A stretch of DNA of 43,932 nucleotides from Syntrophus sp. (in: bacteria). Its GTDB lineage: Bacteria > Desulfobacterota > Syntrophia > Syntrophales > UBA8958. The first letter of the stretch is position 1; each line of letters begins with the position of its first letter. Of this stretch, positions 22,904 through 31,020 are shown piece after piece. The stretch covers positions 1 through 43,932 of the forward strand of contig DMAT01000275.1 in NCBI GenBank assembly GCA_003451635.1. The letters are read 5' to 3'. Below the pieces are notes generated by a model, which did not search any database, was not told the DNA's origin, and was given only the letters and a program-made list of their open reading frames with translations. The position numbers and the translations under genes are program-made.

Positions 22904-23914
22904 TCACCTTAGGTATTTTTCCAGACAGGTCTCATAATACCCTTTTGTCATCAAAAGTCCGGTTTTCAGATCGGTCATAGGCTTCCAGTTGACAAGGGAT
23001 TTTATCTTCTTGTTGCTGATAACGGCGTCGCCGATCTCCAAAGGTTTTCTGTCTTTCGGCCACTCGACTAATTTGACTTTGCCTGCTCCGATATGCCTTA
23101 TTGTGGCCTTGGCGATGTCCGCGACACTGAAATGTTCGTCGCCGACGGCGAAGATTGTCTCGTTATTTGTCTTTTCAGTCTGAGACGACATAATTAAGGC
23201 GGCAACCACGTCATCGACAAAAATGGAGTTTCTTTTCTGTGCACCGTCGCCGAAAACAGTTATTGTCTTGTTCTGAAGTGCGAGGCCAATGAAGTAGTTG
23301 TTAAAAGTGAAATCGCTGCTGTGGATGCTCGCCCGGGGGCCGAATGTGTTGGAGATCCTTATGACGGTTGCCCTCAAGCCATAGATATTCGCATAGATCA
23401 GGACATATTTCTCAGCAACGGTTTTGTTTGCGGAGTAGATATCAGTCGGGAATTCAGGGTGATTCTCATCGGCGGGTTGATAGTGGAGCTTTCCCAACTG
23501 GGTGCTGGTTCCCAGATGGATAAATTTCGCCTCCCGGTTGAAACGTCGGATGGCCTCCAGTTGGTTGATGACGGCACGGCTGTTCACGTCAAGGTTCATC
23601 CAGGGTTCACGGATGGAAAAGGGATGAGAGGTGGAGGCGGCGCAGTTGAAGATAATATCCTTTTCAAAAATTTGCTCAGACAGCCGATCCATGTTTAAGA
23701 TGTCATAGTGACAAAGTTGGACATAGTCTCTGATGTCGTGGATATTAAATAGATTTCCTCCTGAGCTGGGGTCCATGCAGTCATAAATGGTGACCTCGGC
23801 GCCTAGCTCCAGGCACTTGTGGGTGAGATTGCTGCCGATGAATCCGAGACCGCCGGTAATAAGAACCCTCTGGCCGCGCAAGGATGGAAGTTTAATGCTA
23901 TGGTATTTATTCAT
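22904..23914 (-). CDS. NAD-dependent epimerase/dehydratase (UDP- or dTDP-sugar type SDR)
   Basis: This 336-aa extended SDR has GGLGFIG at 21-27, an acidic ribose-binding strand (VTIYDCMDPSSGGN), FNCAASTSHPFSI, the HLGTSTQLG active-site strand and Y160-x3-K164 (IYSANK). The later RISNTFGPRASIHSSDFTFN and VFGDGAQKRNSIFVDDVVAA are standard for nucleotide-sugar 4-epimerases and 4,6-dehydratases. The catalytic Asp-Glu pair of RmlB-type dehydratases is not seen after the active-site strand, so an epimerase or reductase is more likely. It lies 11 bp downstream of the aminotransferase gene. Confidence 0.85.
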   Translation of the reverse strand: MNKYHSIKLPSLRGQRVLITGGLGFIGSNLTHKCLELGAEVTIYDCMDPSSGGNLFNIHDIRDYVQLCHYDILNMDRLSEQIFEKDIIFNCAASTSHPFSIREPWMNLDVNSRAVINQLEAIRRFNREAKFIHLGTSTQLGKLHYQPADENHPEFPTDIYSANKTVAEKYVLIYANIYGLRATVIRISNTFGPRASIHSSDFTFNNYFIGLALQNKTITVFGDGAQKRNSIFVDDVVAALIMSSQTEKTNNETIFAVGDEHFSVADIAKATIRHIGAGKVKLVEWPKDRKPLEIGDAVISNKKIKSLVNWKPMTDLKTGLLMTKGYYETCLEKYLR

Positions 23915-23925
23915 TTATTCCTCAC

Positions 23926-25062
23926 TTATTTCTTAAAGATTCGTCGGACTCCCTCGCAAACCCGATCGATCTGTGATTCCGTCATAATCAAGGCGCCGGG
24001 AAGATTGATCCCACGGTCGCAGATGTCATAGGCTGTGAGGTTTCGCGGACTATATATTGCCTCTTTACCAGGGTAGGCGGGAAGGGATGACAACGGGTAG
24101 AAAAATGGCCGGGTGGGCAGTCCAAGTTCCTGTAGCCTTTCCATTGCCTTTATCTTGTCCATATTGTAGCTTTTGCCGATAAGGAGTCCGGTGATCCAGA
24201 CGCTGTTGAATCCTCCTTCCGGTTCGGCATTGAGTTGAATATCCTCTATATCCGAGAGCCGCTCCTTGTAGCTTTCAAATATCCAGCGCTTTTTTGCGAT
24301 TAGTTCATCAATTCGCTGGAACTGGGCATATCCCATGGCCGCCTGGAGGTTGAAGGGCATGTATTTGTAAGTCACCTCGTAATTAAAATAGGCCGGGCCG
24401 TCGGGCCGACGCCCGTGATCCCTCAGGAAGCGACAGCGCTCATGGAGTTTATCGTCGTCAAGAATCAGCATGCCACCTTCGCCTGTCACCACGGTTTTCG
24501 TGCGGTGAAAACTGTACACGCTGGCAATACCGAAGTTCCCCGCCCTTTTCCCTTTGTATTTGGATCCAAGGGCCTCAGCCGCGTCTTCAATCATAGGGAT
24601 GCCGTAGTGGTCCGTAATAGCCATGAGTTCGTCCATAAGGGGCATATTGCCGAAAAGATCGACGGGAATTACAGCCTTTGTCTTCGGGGTGATATTCCTC
24701 TCCAGAGACTGTGGATCCATGCACCAATGAACCGGATCGATATCACAAAAAATGGGGATGGCCCGCAGATAAGAGACCGGTGCGGCTGTGGCAATCCAGG
24801 TGCACTCGGGAACAATGACTTCGTCGCCGTCTTCGATACCCAGAGCAGTCAGAAGCAGATGAATCGCCGTCGTGCAATTTGGCGTCATGATACCGTAACG
24901 TCGATTGTGATAGGCGGCGAATTCCCTCTCAAAGGTTTCTACGTACCCGTAATTGTACCACCCGTTTCGCATGCAATCCTCAACAACGCGAATTTCATGC
25001 TCTGTAATCCACGGTCCGGACATAAAAATAGGTTCTGTTGGCATTTTTTCTTTTCTCTCGGC
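23926..25062 (-). CDS. DegT/DnrJ/EryC1/StrS aminotransferase (perosamine-synthase-like)
   Basis: This 378-aa PLP enzyme transfers an amino group, usually from glutamate, to a keto-sugar nucleotide. It shows GPWITEHEIRVVEDCMRNGW, the cofactor-binding TPNCTTAIHLLLTALGIEDG and DEVIVPECTWIATAAPV. Then come MIEDAAEALGSKYKGKRAGN and the PLP lysine region SFHRTKTVVTGEGGML (K189 from the chosen start). The overall pattern is closest to GDP-perosamine synthase and PseC-like enzymes (C4 amination); this is judged by eye. I chose ATG 25062; a GTG at 25095 would overlap the upstream methyltransferase gene and ATG 25041 is also possible. It differs strongly from the DegT protein at 26350. Confidence 0.85.
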   Translation of the reverse strand, partial: AERKEKMPTEPIFMSGPWITEHEIRVVEDCMRNGWYNYGYVETFEREFAAYHNRRYGIMTPNCTTAIHLLLTALGIEDGDEVIVPECTWIATAAPVSYLRAIPIFCDIDPVHWCMDPQSLERNITPKTKAVIPVDLFGNMPLMDELMAITDHYGIPMIEDAAEALGSKYKGKRAGNFGIASVYSFHRTKTVVTGEGGMLILDDDKLHERCRFLRDHGRRPDGPAYFNYEVTYKYMPFNLQAAMGYAQFQRIDELIAKKRWIFESYKERLSDIEDIQLNAEPEGGFNSVWITGLLIGKSYNMDKIKAMERLQELGLPTRPFFYPLSSLPAYPGKEAIYSPRNLTAYDICDRGINLPGALIMTESQIDRVCEGVRRIFKK

Positions 25063-25070
25063 CATTCTTT

Positions 25071-25865
25071 TTAGTTTACCCTCTGCCAGATCCACATCTT
25101 CGGCGCTCCCATATTTCCCATATCCTGGGGTAAGCGATACGCCAAGAGGTTAATCTCCGAGTCATATCTCATATCTTCCGGTTTTAAGCCCTGATCTGTG
25201 GCGATCTTTGCGTAGATTACCCTGCTTAAGAAATAATAGGTTGAGGCCATCGGCCTGGGTTCTTCCACCAGTCTGAATTCTTCTGTCTCCCAAGTCGCAA
25301 TTACTTCTTCGTCAAGAAAAAGATTATGCCAGGGGACGGGAATAGGATCGAGATCCACTCTGCTTCTCAAGTCGTTCAAGGAGTCAAGGCCCTGGCGCGA
25401 GTCTTCGATCATGAGGTAGTAACCACCAGGTAACACTTGTGACATGATTTCGGTAAAGGCCTGCAATTGATCCTTTGCAGTAGTAAGATTCACAAGGCAA
25501 CGTTGACTCAGGGCGTAATTGAATAGCCCCGTATCACACAGTCCGCCGGGAATCTGAGCCGCTTTGAACAGCACTTCTTCCCCCAAACCGGCGTCATTCT
25601 TCTGCTTATTGGCCAAATTAATGGTTTCAACAGAGAAATCGACGCCAGTCCCAGTGCATCCCCTTTTTTGGGCCAAAGTGATGAGGGTCTTACCGTTTCC
25701 ACAACCGACATCCAGGACGCTGGAGTTAGGTTTTATCCTGTCAAGGATGGCCGCTGTTTCCAGATCCTTAAGAATAAAATCATTTGAACCCGATGTGTGG
25801 CCGAGGCGCGCCCGGGAATCCCAGAATGCCCTGATGCTGTCCTGCGAATCGCTCATGTTCCCCAT
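25071..25865 (-). CDS. Class I SAM-dependent methyltransferase
   Basis: This 264-aa protein has the SAM-binding motif I SSVLDVGCGNGKTLITLAQK (about residues 44-63), the acidic motif GTGVDFSVETINLANKQ and a SQRCLVNL/QVLPGGYYLMIEDS motif-III region. The N-terminal RAFWDSRARLGHTSGSNDFI is also common in small-molecule methyltransferases of glycan loci. The C-terminal third is unlike the well-known families. The substrate (sugar hydroxyl, amine or lipid) is unknown. It is in the same orientation as the flanking aminotransferase and cupin genes and was probably acquired with them. Confidence 0.78.
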   Translation of the reverse strand: MGNMSDSQDSIRAFWDSRARLGHTSGSNDFILKDLETAAILDRIKPNSSVLDVGCGNGKTLITLAQKRGCTGTGVDFSVETINLANKQKNDAGLGEEVLFKAAQIPGGLCDTGLFNYALSQRCLVNLTTAKDQLQAFTEIMSQVLPGGYYLMIEDSRQGLDSLNDLRSRVDLDPIPVPWHNLFLDEEVIATWETEEFRLVEEPRPMASTYYFLSRVIYAKIATDQGLKPEDMRYDSEINLLAYRLPQDMGNMGAPKMWIWQRVN

Positions 25866-25898
25866 CCTTTTACCTACCCTTCATCGGCTTATCGCCTA

Positions 25899-26357
25899 TT
25901 ATTGAATGTCCGGACCTTTGAGCCAGTCGTATCCGATGGCCGGGTCATCATGAGGAATTCTCCCCTCTTCATCTGGGTTATAGATTTGTGATGTGATATA
26001 TAGGAGATGGGCCGGGCCTTGGATGCACTTACAGCCATGAGCCACCCCCGGCGGTATCATAACAGCTGTTGCCGGTTGATGGTCACCCATGAAAAATGCC
26101 ATGGTCTTCCCGTAAGTCGGAGACCCTTTTCTTGCGTCATGCAATGCCGTCTTCAAGACACCGCAGACTATATACCACCAGTCTATCTGGGTCTTGTGGA
26201 TATGCCAAGCCTTGGTAACGCCTGCATACATCAGAGAATGGCTCCATTGACCGAACCCGGCGGCAAAAAAATCATCGGTATGGCGAATTATTTCCCGGAA
26301 GAAACCCCGCTCGTCGGTGTGAGTGACCAATTTCTTGAAGATGACGCCTTCAATCAT
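25899..26357 (-). CDS. RmlC-type sugar-nucleotide 3,5-epimerase-like cupin
   Basis: This 152-aa cupin resembles dTDP-4-dehydrorhamnose 3,5-epimerase. It has the family opening GVIFKKLVTHTDERGFFREI, the central AWHIHKTQIDWWYIVCGVLK with the probable catalytic His, the DARKGSPTYGKT block and MIPPGVAHGCKCI before YITSQIYNPDEEGRIPHDDP. It is shorter than standard RmlC (about 180 aa). RmlA, RmlB and RmlD partners are not present in the window, so it is probably an epimerase or isomerase for a modified 6-deoxy or amino sugar and not for plain rhamnose. It overlaps the next aminotransferase gene by 8 nt, which supports a shared pathway. Confidence 0.8.
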   Translation of the reverse strand: MIEGVIFKKLVTHTDERGFFREIIRHTDDFFAAGFGQWSHSLMYAGVTKAWHIHKTQIDWWYIVCGVLKTALHDARKGSPTYGKTMAFFMGDHQPATAVMIPPGVAHGCKCIQGPAHLLYITSQIYNPDEEGRIPHDDPAIGYDWLKGPDIQ

Positions 26358-27462
26358 TGTATCTCTCCCAAAATTCCCGGATTGACGCCACTATCGAGTG
26401 AAGCTCTGTCTCCTCCAGTTCCGGATATATGGGCAGTGAGAGGATCTCGGCAGCCACTTTTTCTGTCTCTTCCATGCCGTCTCCGCAACGAAGACGGCAA
26501 TGGTAGGCTGGTTGCAAATGGATCGGAACAGGATAATGGATAAGGGCCCCGATGCCATGTTCCGCAAGAAAGGACCGCAGAGCGTCTCTTCTTGGCGTTC
26601 TTGCAACATAGAGATGAAAAACGTGACTTCCCTGGGGATGGGTTTTCGGCAGCACCAGGTTCATATCAGCGAGGAGCCGGCTGTATTGATCGGCGATTTT
26701 TTTACGGCGGATATTATCATCATCCAGGGTTGGGAGCTTTACCCGCAAAATAGCCGCCTGGATCTCGTCGAGGCGCGAGTTCCCCCCTGGAATGGAACTG
26801 ATATATCGTTCGGCCCATCCGTATTCCCTGAGCAGTCGGCAGCGCCCGGCAAGATCCTTATCGCTTGTCGTCACCATGCCCCCGTCTCCACAGGCGCCAA
26901 GGTTCTTAGTCGGGTAAAAGCTGAAACAGGCTATATCTCCCCAAGTGCCGACGGGTCTTCCCCGGTAAGTCGCCCCGTGGGCCTGGGCGCAATCTTCTAT
27001 GACGCGGAGTCCCCGGGGGCGGGCGATATCCAGGATGGCCGCCAGGTCTGCGGGCTGTCCGTAAAGATGCACGGGGATAACTGCCTTGGTTCGGGGCCCG
27101 ATGGCGGATAACAGTTTGAGCGGAGCCATCGTGAAATAGTCCGGCTCGATATCCACCAGGACGGGGACGGCCCCGGCCGCTTCGATGGCCGCCACCGTGG
27201 CCACGGCCGTATGGGATACGGTAATTACTTCATCACCCGCACCAATGCCGCAGGCTTTTAAGGCCATCTGGATTGCCTCCGTACCGCTTCCCACACCGAT
27301 ACCGTGGGTGCAGCCGATGTATGCGGCAAATTCACTTTCAAAAGCGGCAACCTCTTTCCCCAGGATATACCAGCCTCTTTCCATGACATTCCTGACGGCG
27401 ACGTCGATGGCTTCTTTGCGTGCGTGATACGAGGCGAGGGGATTACTGGCTGGTATCATCAC
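26350..27462 (-). CDS. DegT/DnrJ/EryC1/StrS aminotransferase (FdtB/QdtB- or WbpE-like)
   Basis: This 370-aa PLP-dependent sugar aminotransferase has all family marks: GWYILGKEVAAFESEFAAYI, GSGTEAIQMALKACGIGAGD, EVITVSHTAVATVAAIEAAG, IPVHLYGQPADL, VIEDCAQAHGATYRGRPVGT and the PLP lysine in SFYPTKNLGACGDGG (K186). By eye it is nearest to C3 aminotransferases such as FdtB/QdtB; WbpE-type enzymes are also possible. A C3 amine would fit the Gfo/Idh-acetyltransferase fusion at 31021, which could oxidise C3 and then acetylate the amine. It overlaps the methyltransferase gene upstream by 4 nt (ATGA) and the cupin gene by 8 nt. Confidence 0.87.
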   Translation of the reverse strand: MMIPASNPLASYHARKEAIDVAVRNVMERGWYILGKEVAAFESEFAAYIGCTHGIGVGSGTEAIQMALKACGIGAGDEVITVSHTAVATVAAIEAAGAVPVLVDIEPDYFTMAPLKLLSAIGPRTKAVIPVHLYGQPADLAAILDIARPRGLRVIEDCAQAHGATYRGRPVGTWGDIACFSFYPTKNLGACGDGGMVTTSDKDLAGRCRLLREYGWAERYISSIPGGNSRLDEIQAAILRVKLPTLDDDNIRRKKIADQYSRLLADMNLVLPKTHPQGSHVFHLYVARTPRRDALRSFLAEHGIGALIHYPVPIHLQPAYHCRLRCGDGMEETEKVAAEILSLPIYPELEETELHSIVASIREFWERYND

Positions 27463-28676
27463 GGGATGTGAACCTCAGGCACATAAAGTATCCATTTGCC
27501 GCCGGCGGCTGTGAATGCTTGCTCCTTGGCCATAATCTCTTCAGCATGATTCCAGCCGAAGAGAACTGCATAATCGGGATAACGGGCCTTAAACTCCTCG
27601 TAAGGACGGATGGGGATATGAACTCCAGGACTGTATTTCCCCTGTTTGATCGGGGTGGTGTCGCTGATATATTCCAGAAGATCCGGCGTGATGCCACAGA
27701 AGTTCGTTACAGTTGTGCTCTTTGACGTCGCGGCGTAGGCGGCAACCCGTTTCCCTTGCCGTTTCAGGTCTTTTAAAAGGGCGATGAGGTCTTGCCGGGA
27801 TTTCTCCACATGACTGCGAAAAATTTTGTAGGTTTCCCTATGATCCAACTTTTGCGTCCTTTCCCTTTCGTCCAACTTCCGGACGGCCGCGGAGACTGGA
27901 TAGGCGCTACGGTGGGAAATGACATACCGCATCGATCCGCCATGGACGTTCTGCGGCTGAACATCGACAACGTCCATGTCATATTGAGAAAATAGATAAC
28001 GTACGGATGCAAGAGAGAAATAGAAAGCATGCTCGTCGTATATCTGATCATAAGATGTCTTCTCGATGATATCTCCCAGATAGGGATCTTCAAAAATAAC
28101 AAATCCTTCCGGTTTCATAAGGATCTTGATCCCAGCGATGACGGAGTGAAGGTAAGGGATGTGACACATTACATTAGCCCCGAGAAACACATCGGCCTGA
28201 CCATGAAGATCCACGATTTCCCTGGCTAGTGTTTCATCAAAGAAACGGCAGATCGTCTGTACGCCATTTTCTCTGGCGACGGCGGCTACATTCGCCGATG
28301 GCTCGATGCCAAGATGCCGAATGCCCGCCTTGGCGAAGTGTTGAAGCATGATCCCGTCATTACTGCCGACTTCCACGACAAAGGGGTCGTTTTTCCCCAG
28401 GTATCTTTCTCGCGCGAGTAGAGCGAGGGACTCAAAGTGATCGGCCATCCGTGCCGAGGTAGAGGAAAAGAAGGCGTAATTTTCATGGAACATCCGCTCA
28501 CGGTCAACCAGTTCGGTGAGTTGTACCATCTTGCAGCCATCACAGAAACCAACGTTGAGTTCAAAAAAATATTCTTCAGAAAACTGCTCAGCCGTAAGAA
28601 AACCATTCGCGATCGGCATCCTGCCGAAGGATATGAAGGGGCTTATGTTCTTATTGCAGACGAGACATTGTGTCAT
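27459..28676 (-). CDS. Zinc-binding sugar C-methyltransferase (NovU/TylCIII-type)
   Basis: This 405-aa enzyme has the three parts of sugar C-methyltransferases. They are an N-terminal zinc site (CLVCNK at 4-9 and GFCDGCKMVQL near 43-53), a central SAM-binding fold (FVVEVGSNDGIMLQHFAKAG, then HLGIEPSANVAAVARENGVQ) and a C-terminal domain with AAYAATSKSTTVTNFCGI and KQGKYSPGVHIPI. These enzymes methylate a ring carbon next to a keto group, giving branched deoxysugars. ATG 28676 has a good GGAGG and overlaps the upstream stop by ATGA; an earlier in-frame start would add 24 unrelated residues. Its presence predicts a C-methylated sugar in the final glycan. Confidence 0.9.
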   Translation of the reverse strand: MTQCLVCNKNISPFISFGRMPIANGFLTAEQFSEEYFFELNVGFCDGCKMVQLTELVDRERMFHENYAFFSSTSARMADHFESLALLARERYLGKNDPFVVEVGSNDGIMLQHFAKAGIRHLGIEPSANVAAVARENGVQTICRFFDETLAREIVDLHGQADVFLGANVMCHIPYLHSVIAGIKILMKPEGFVIFEDPYLGDIIEKTSYDQIYDEHAFYFSLASVRYLFSQYDMDVVDVQPQNVHGGSMRYVISHRSAYPVSAAVRKLDERERTQKLDHRETYKIFRSHVEKSRQDLIALLKDLKRQGKRVAAYAATSKSTTVTNFCGITPDLLEYISDTTPIKQGKYSPGVHIPIRPYEEFKARYPDYAVLFGWNHAEEIMAKEQAFTAAGGKWILYVPEVHIP

Positions 28677-31000
28677 GATTTGGCCTCCTGCCGGTATTTC
28701 ATATCTTTTATGACAACTCGGGACATTCTTTCGGCATCGGCTATACATTTTTTGTAAGTGTCATGGAGATGCCCATTATCGGGGAATAAAAAAATGGCTT
28801 CCCTGATACGTTTTAGAACATCAGTAATGTTAAAATATTCCAGATACTTAGATTCTTTGCGTATACCGTCATCATAAGACCGACTGTCCCATGTAAAATA
28901 ATAGACGTCTTTTTTGACAAGCTGCATAAGGCGCTCAATTTCATTATCTAATTGTTGCTTCCATCGTATCCTGAAACAATGAACAATTTCATTAGTCAAT
29001 GCCTCTTTTCGTTCTGGAGCGATTATCGAATGATTTATCAATTCGCAGTGTGCATATGTAAATCTGCAGAAAGGAAGGGAAAGTCCCTCTTCAAGGGTCA
29101 CGGGATCATTCGAGTAGAGGATTTCGGCATAATGTTGAGCCATGGTTACATCATATTTCCTTGTAAGTATCCGGATGAATAGGGCATCATCAATTTGGAT
29201 GATCTTGCCTAACAAAGCTATTTCGGCAAGAAAGAGATTGTCGTGGGCATAGGCATTCTTTACGCGCATCGAGCGCGTTTTCCGCACGTAGCGATTCCTG
29301 AAGAGTCCATAGATGGCATTACACATCTGCAATTCCCGGATAACATGGACAAATCTTTCACAGGGATCATCCTGATCCGCCTTCACCGAGTCGTTTCCTA
29401 TGCCTAAGTATTCGTAATCTTTGTTAAATACTTTAGATCGCGGATAAACCAAAGCTATGGATTCCTCCTTGTCCCTCTCCATCCACTCCATACACTTGCT
29501 GATGCAAGACTTTTCCAACCGGTCATCGTAGGAAGCCCACATAAAAAACGGAGACGGCGCCAGTTCAATCATGCGTTGAAAAATATGACAGCCAAGGTAA
29601 TCAATTCTATCATCTGTCGGTAGGTATTTCACTCGACGATCCATCTTCTGGTAATTAGTGCATACTTCCCGGACAAAGGGATCGGATCCATGATCGGATA
29701 CCATCAATTCGATATCTGTGTAATCCTGGGATAGGATGGACTCGATTGCATCGGCCAGCATGGCGCCGCCGCTGTAAAGAGGCAGGCCAATTGTAACGAC
29801 AGGCCGTTTCTTAATGTGGCCTTTCTGCTGCGTTGACCTTTGCCGTGCATTTCCAGTCTTATCGTTCACGTATCCGTATTTTAATGCATATTTCCAGCAT
29901 GATTGTTCAATGGTCTGTCTGAACTCGTGCGACCACTCGCTCACCGCAGGGAAGCGGCCATAATTATTGGCATTCCTTTTAACTTTGATTACCTCCGAAA
30001 CGCGGGAGGAAGAAAAACCCTTTAAATTAAGAAAATCAAACAACTTACGGATGGTCCGGACGTTGCCAAAGAGATCTTCAAAGTGAAGAACCATAAACCT
30101 GTCTTGATCAAGGTTTTCCGTTACCTTTTCAATGAGGTTATTGAACTCATTCCATAGCCAGCAGATTTTATCTGCCTGGCTCTTCTTCTTCCATTGGATA
30201 TAAGTATCGGTATCCTTTGATGGAGTAAATCGATATGTATCATCTCCATGACCGTGATAAAAGTTTTGGAAAAGGGCAGAGCGGGTAAAGGTAAGAGGAT
30301 CACGCACAAGAATGACGAATTTGGCTTTAGGAATTGTCTCTGCTAAGACATCAGAAAAGGCGGTAATGGCCGGCGATGTTTCTCCAAAGACAAAGCCATC
30401 TTTTGATGTTTGCTGAATAAGGGGATAATGATAATTGGATAAAAATTCCTTCTTATCGATCCTGTTCCAGAATGCCTCCAAAGACCCCTGTCCCACCTCT
30501 GGCCGGGACGTGTGGAATGACCTGACGTTTTCTGCGGTGTTTATTACTTCATTCAAGGTTTTGCTGCCGCAGCGACCGGAAGAAAGAACGAAGAAAGATT
30601 CTGCATTAAGAACTTCTGATGGCACGGTCCGATTCTTCCCTTGGCAGATCTGTTTTTTGATATCCTCCAGAAATAATCCAAGTTCATGATCCTGGGTAAC
30701 CTTTGCCATTGCCATTTCCATGTACGGAATAAACTGAGACGCCTCGCCTTGTTTATTTAACAAATCGTATAAATTCATCAGTCCATCTTTATGTACAGGA
30801 TCAATAGACAGGATTTTTTTGAAAATATCTTGGGCAAGATCATTCTGTCCCTCATAAAACAGAATAACGGCAAGGTTGTTGAGACCCTCCAAGTGATAAG
30901 GATTAATTGTTATGATAGACAAGAAACAACCCTTCGCTTCTTGCAAATTGCCTTCAATGTAAAGCTTCTTACCGCTTATGATTAAATCTTCGATATTCAT
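28673..31000 (-). CDS. TPR-sulfotransferase-glycosyltransferase fusion protein
   Basis: This 775-aa protein combines three parts. Residues 1-110 are TPR-like repeats (NPYHLEGLNNLAVILFYEGQ, DPVHKDGLMNLYDLL). Residues about 135-375 look like a sulfotransferase: the 5'-phosphosulfate loop FFVLSSGRCGSKTLNEVI at 136-153 and the 3'-phosphate motif KFVILVRDPLTFTRSA at 227-242. Residues about 400-620 are a GT-A, family-2-like domain (VVTIGLPLYSGGAMLADAIE, SQDYTDIELMVSDHGSDP and a DxD-like YDDR at 491-494). The last 150 residues are helical and unassigned. The likely job is to add a sugar and sulfate it, using PAPS. I know of no standard family with this order. It overlaps the C-methyltransferase gene by 4 nt. 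Confidence 0.82.
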   Translation of the reverse strand: MNIEDLIISGKKLYIEGNLQEAKGCFLSIITINPYHLEGLNNLAVILFYEGQNDLAQDIFKKILSIDPVHKDGLMNLYDLLNKQGEASQFIPYMEMAMAKVTQDHELGLFLEDIKKQICQGKNRTVPSEVLNAESFFVLSSGRCGSKTLNEVINTAENVRSFHTSRPEVGQGSLEAFWNRIDKKEFLSNYHYPLIQQTSKDGFVFGETSPAITAFSDVLAETIPKAKFVILVRDPLTFTRSALFQNFYHGHGDDTYRFTPSKDTDTYIQWKKKSQADKICWLWNEFNNLIEKVTENLDQDRFMVLHFEDLFGNVRTIRKLFDFLNLKGFSSSRVSEVIKVKRNANNYGRFPAVSEWSHEFRQTIEQSCWKYALKYGYVNDKTGNARQRSTQQKGHIKKRPVVTIGLPLYSGGAMLADAIESILSQDYTDIELMVSDHGSDPFVREVCTNYQKMDRRVKYLPTDDRIDYLGCHIFQRMIELAPSPFFMWASYDDRLEKSCISKCMEWMERDKEESIALVYPRSKVFNKDYEYLGIGNDSVKADQDDPCERFVHVIRELQMCNAIYGLFRNRYVRKTRSMRVKNAYAHDNLFLAEIALLGKIIQIDDALFIRILTRKYDVTMAQHYAEILYSNDPVTLEEGLSLPFCRFTYAHCELINHSIIAPERKEALTNEIVHCFRIRWKQQLDNEIERLMQLVKKDVYYFTWDSRSYDDGIRKESKYLEYFNITDVLKRIREAIFLFPDNGHLHDTYKKCIADAERMSRVVIKDMKYRQEAKS

Positions 31001-31020
31001 ATCAACTCTCGTTGACCAAG

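Noticed and set aside
28677..28748. 24-residue extension of the C-methyltransferase
   Set aside because: It overlaps the upstream gene without family similarity; ATG 28676 has GGAGG and an ATGA overlap.
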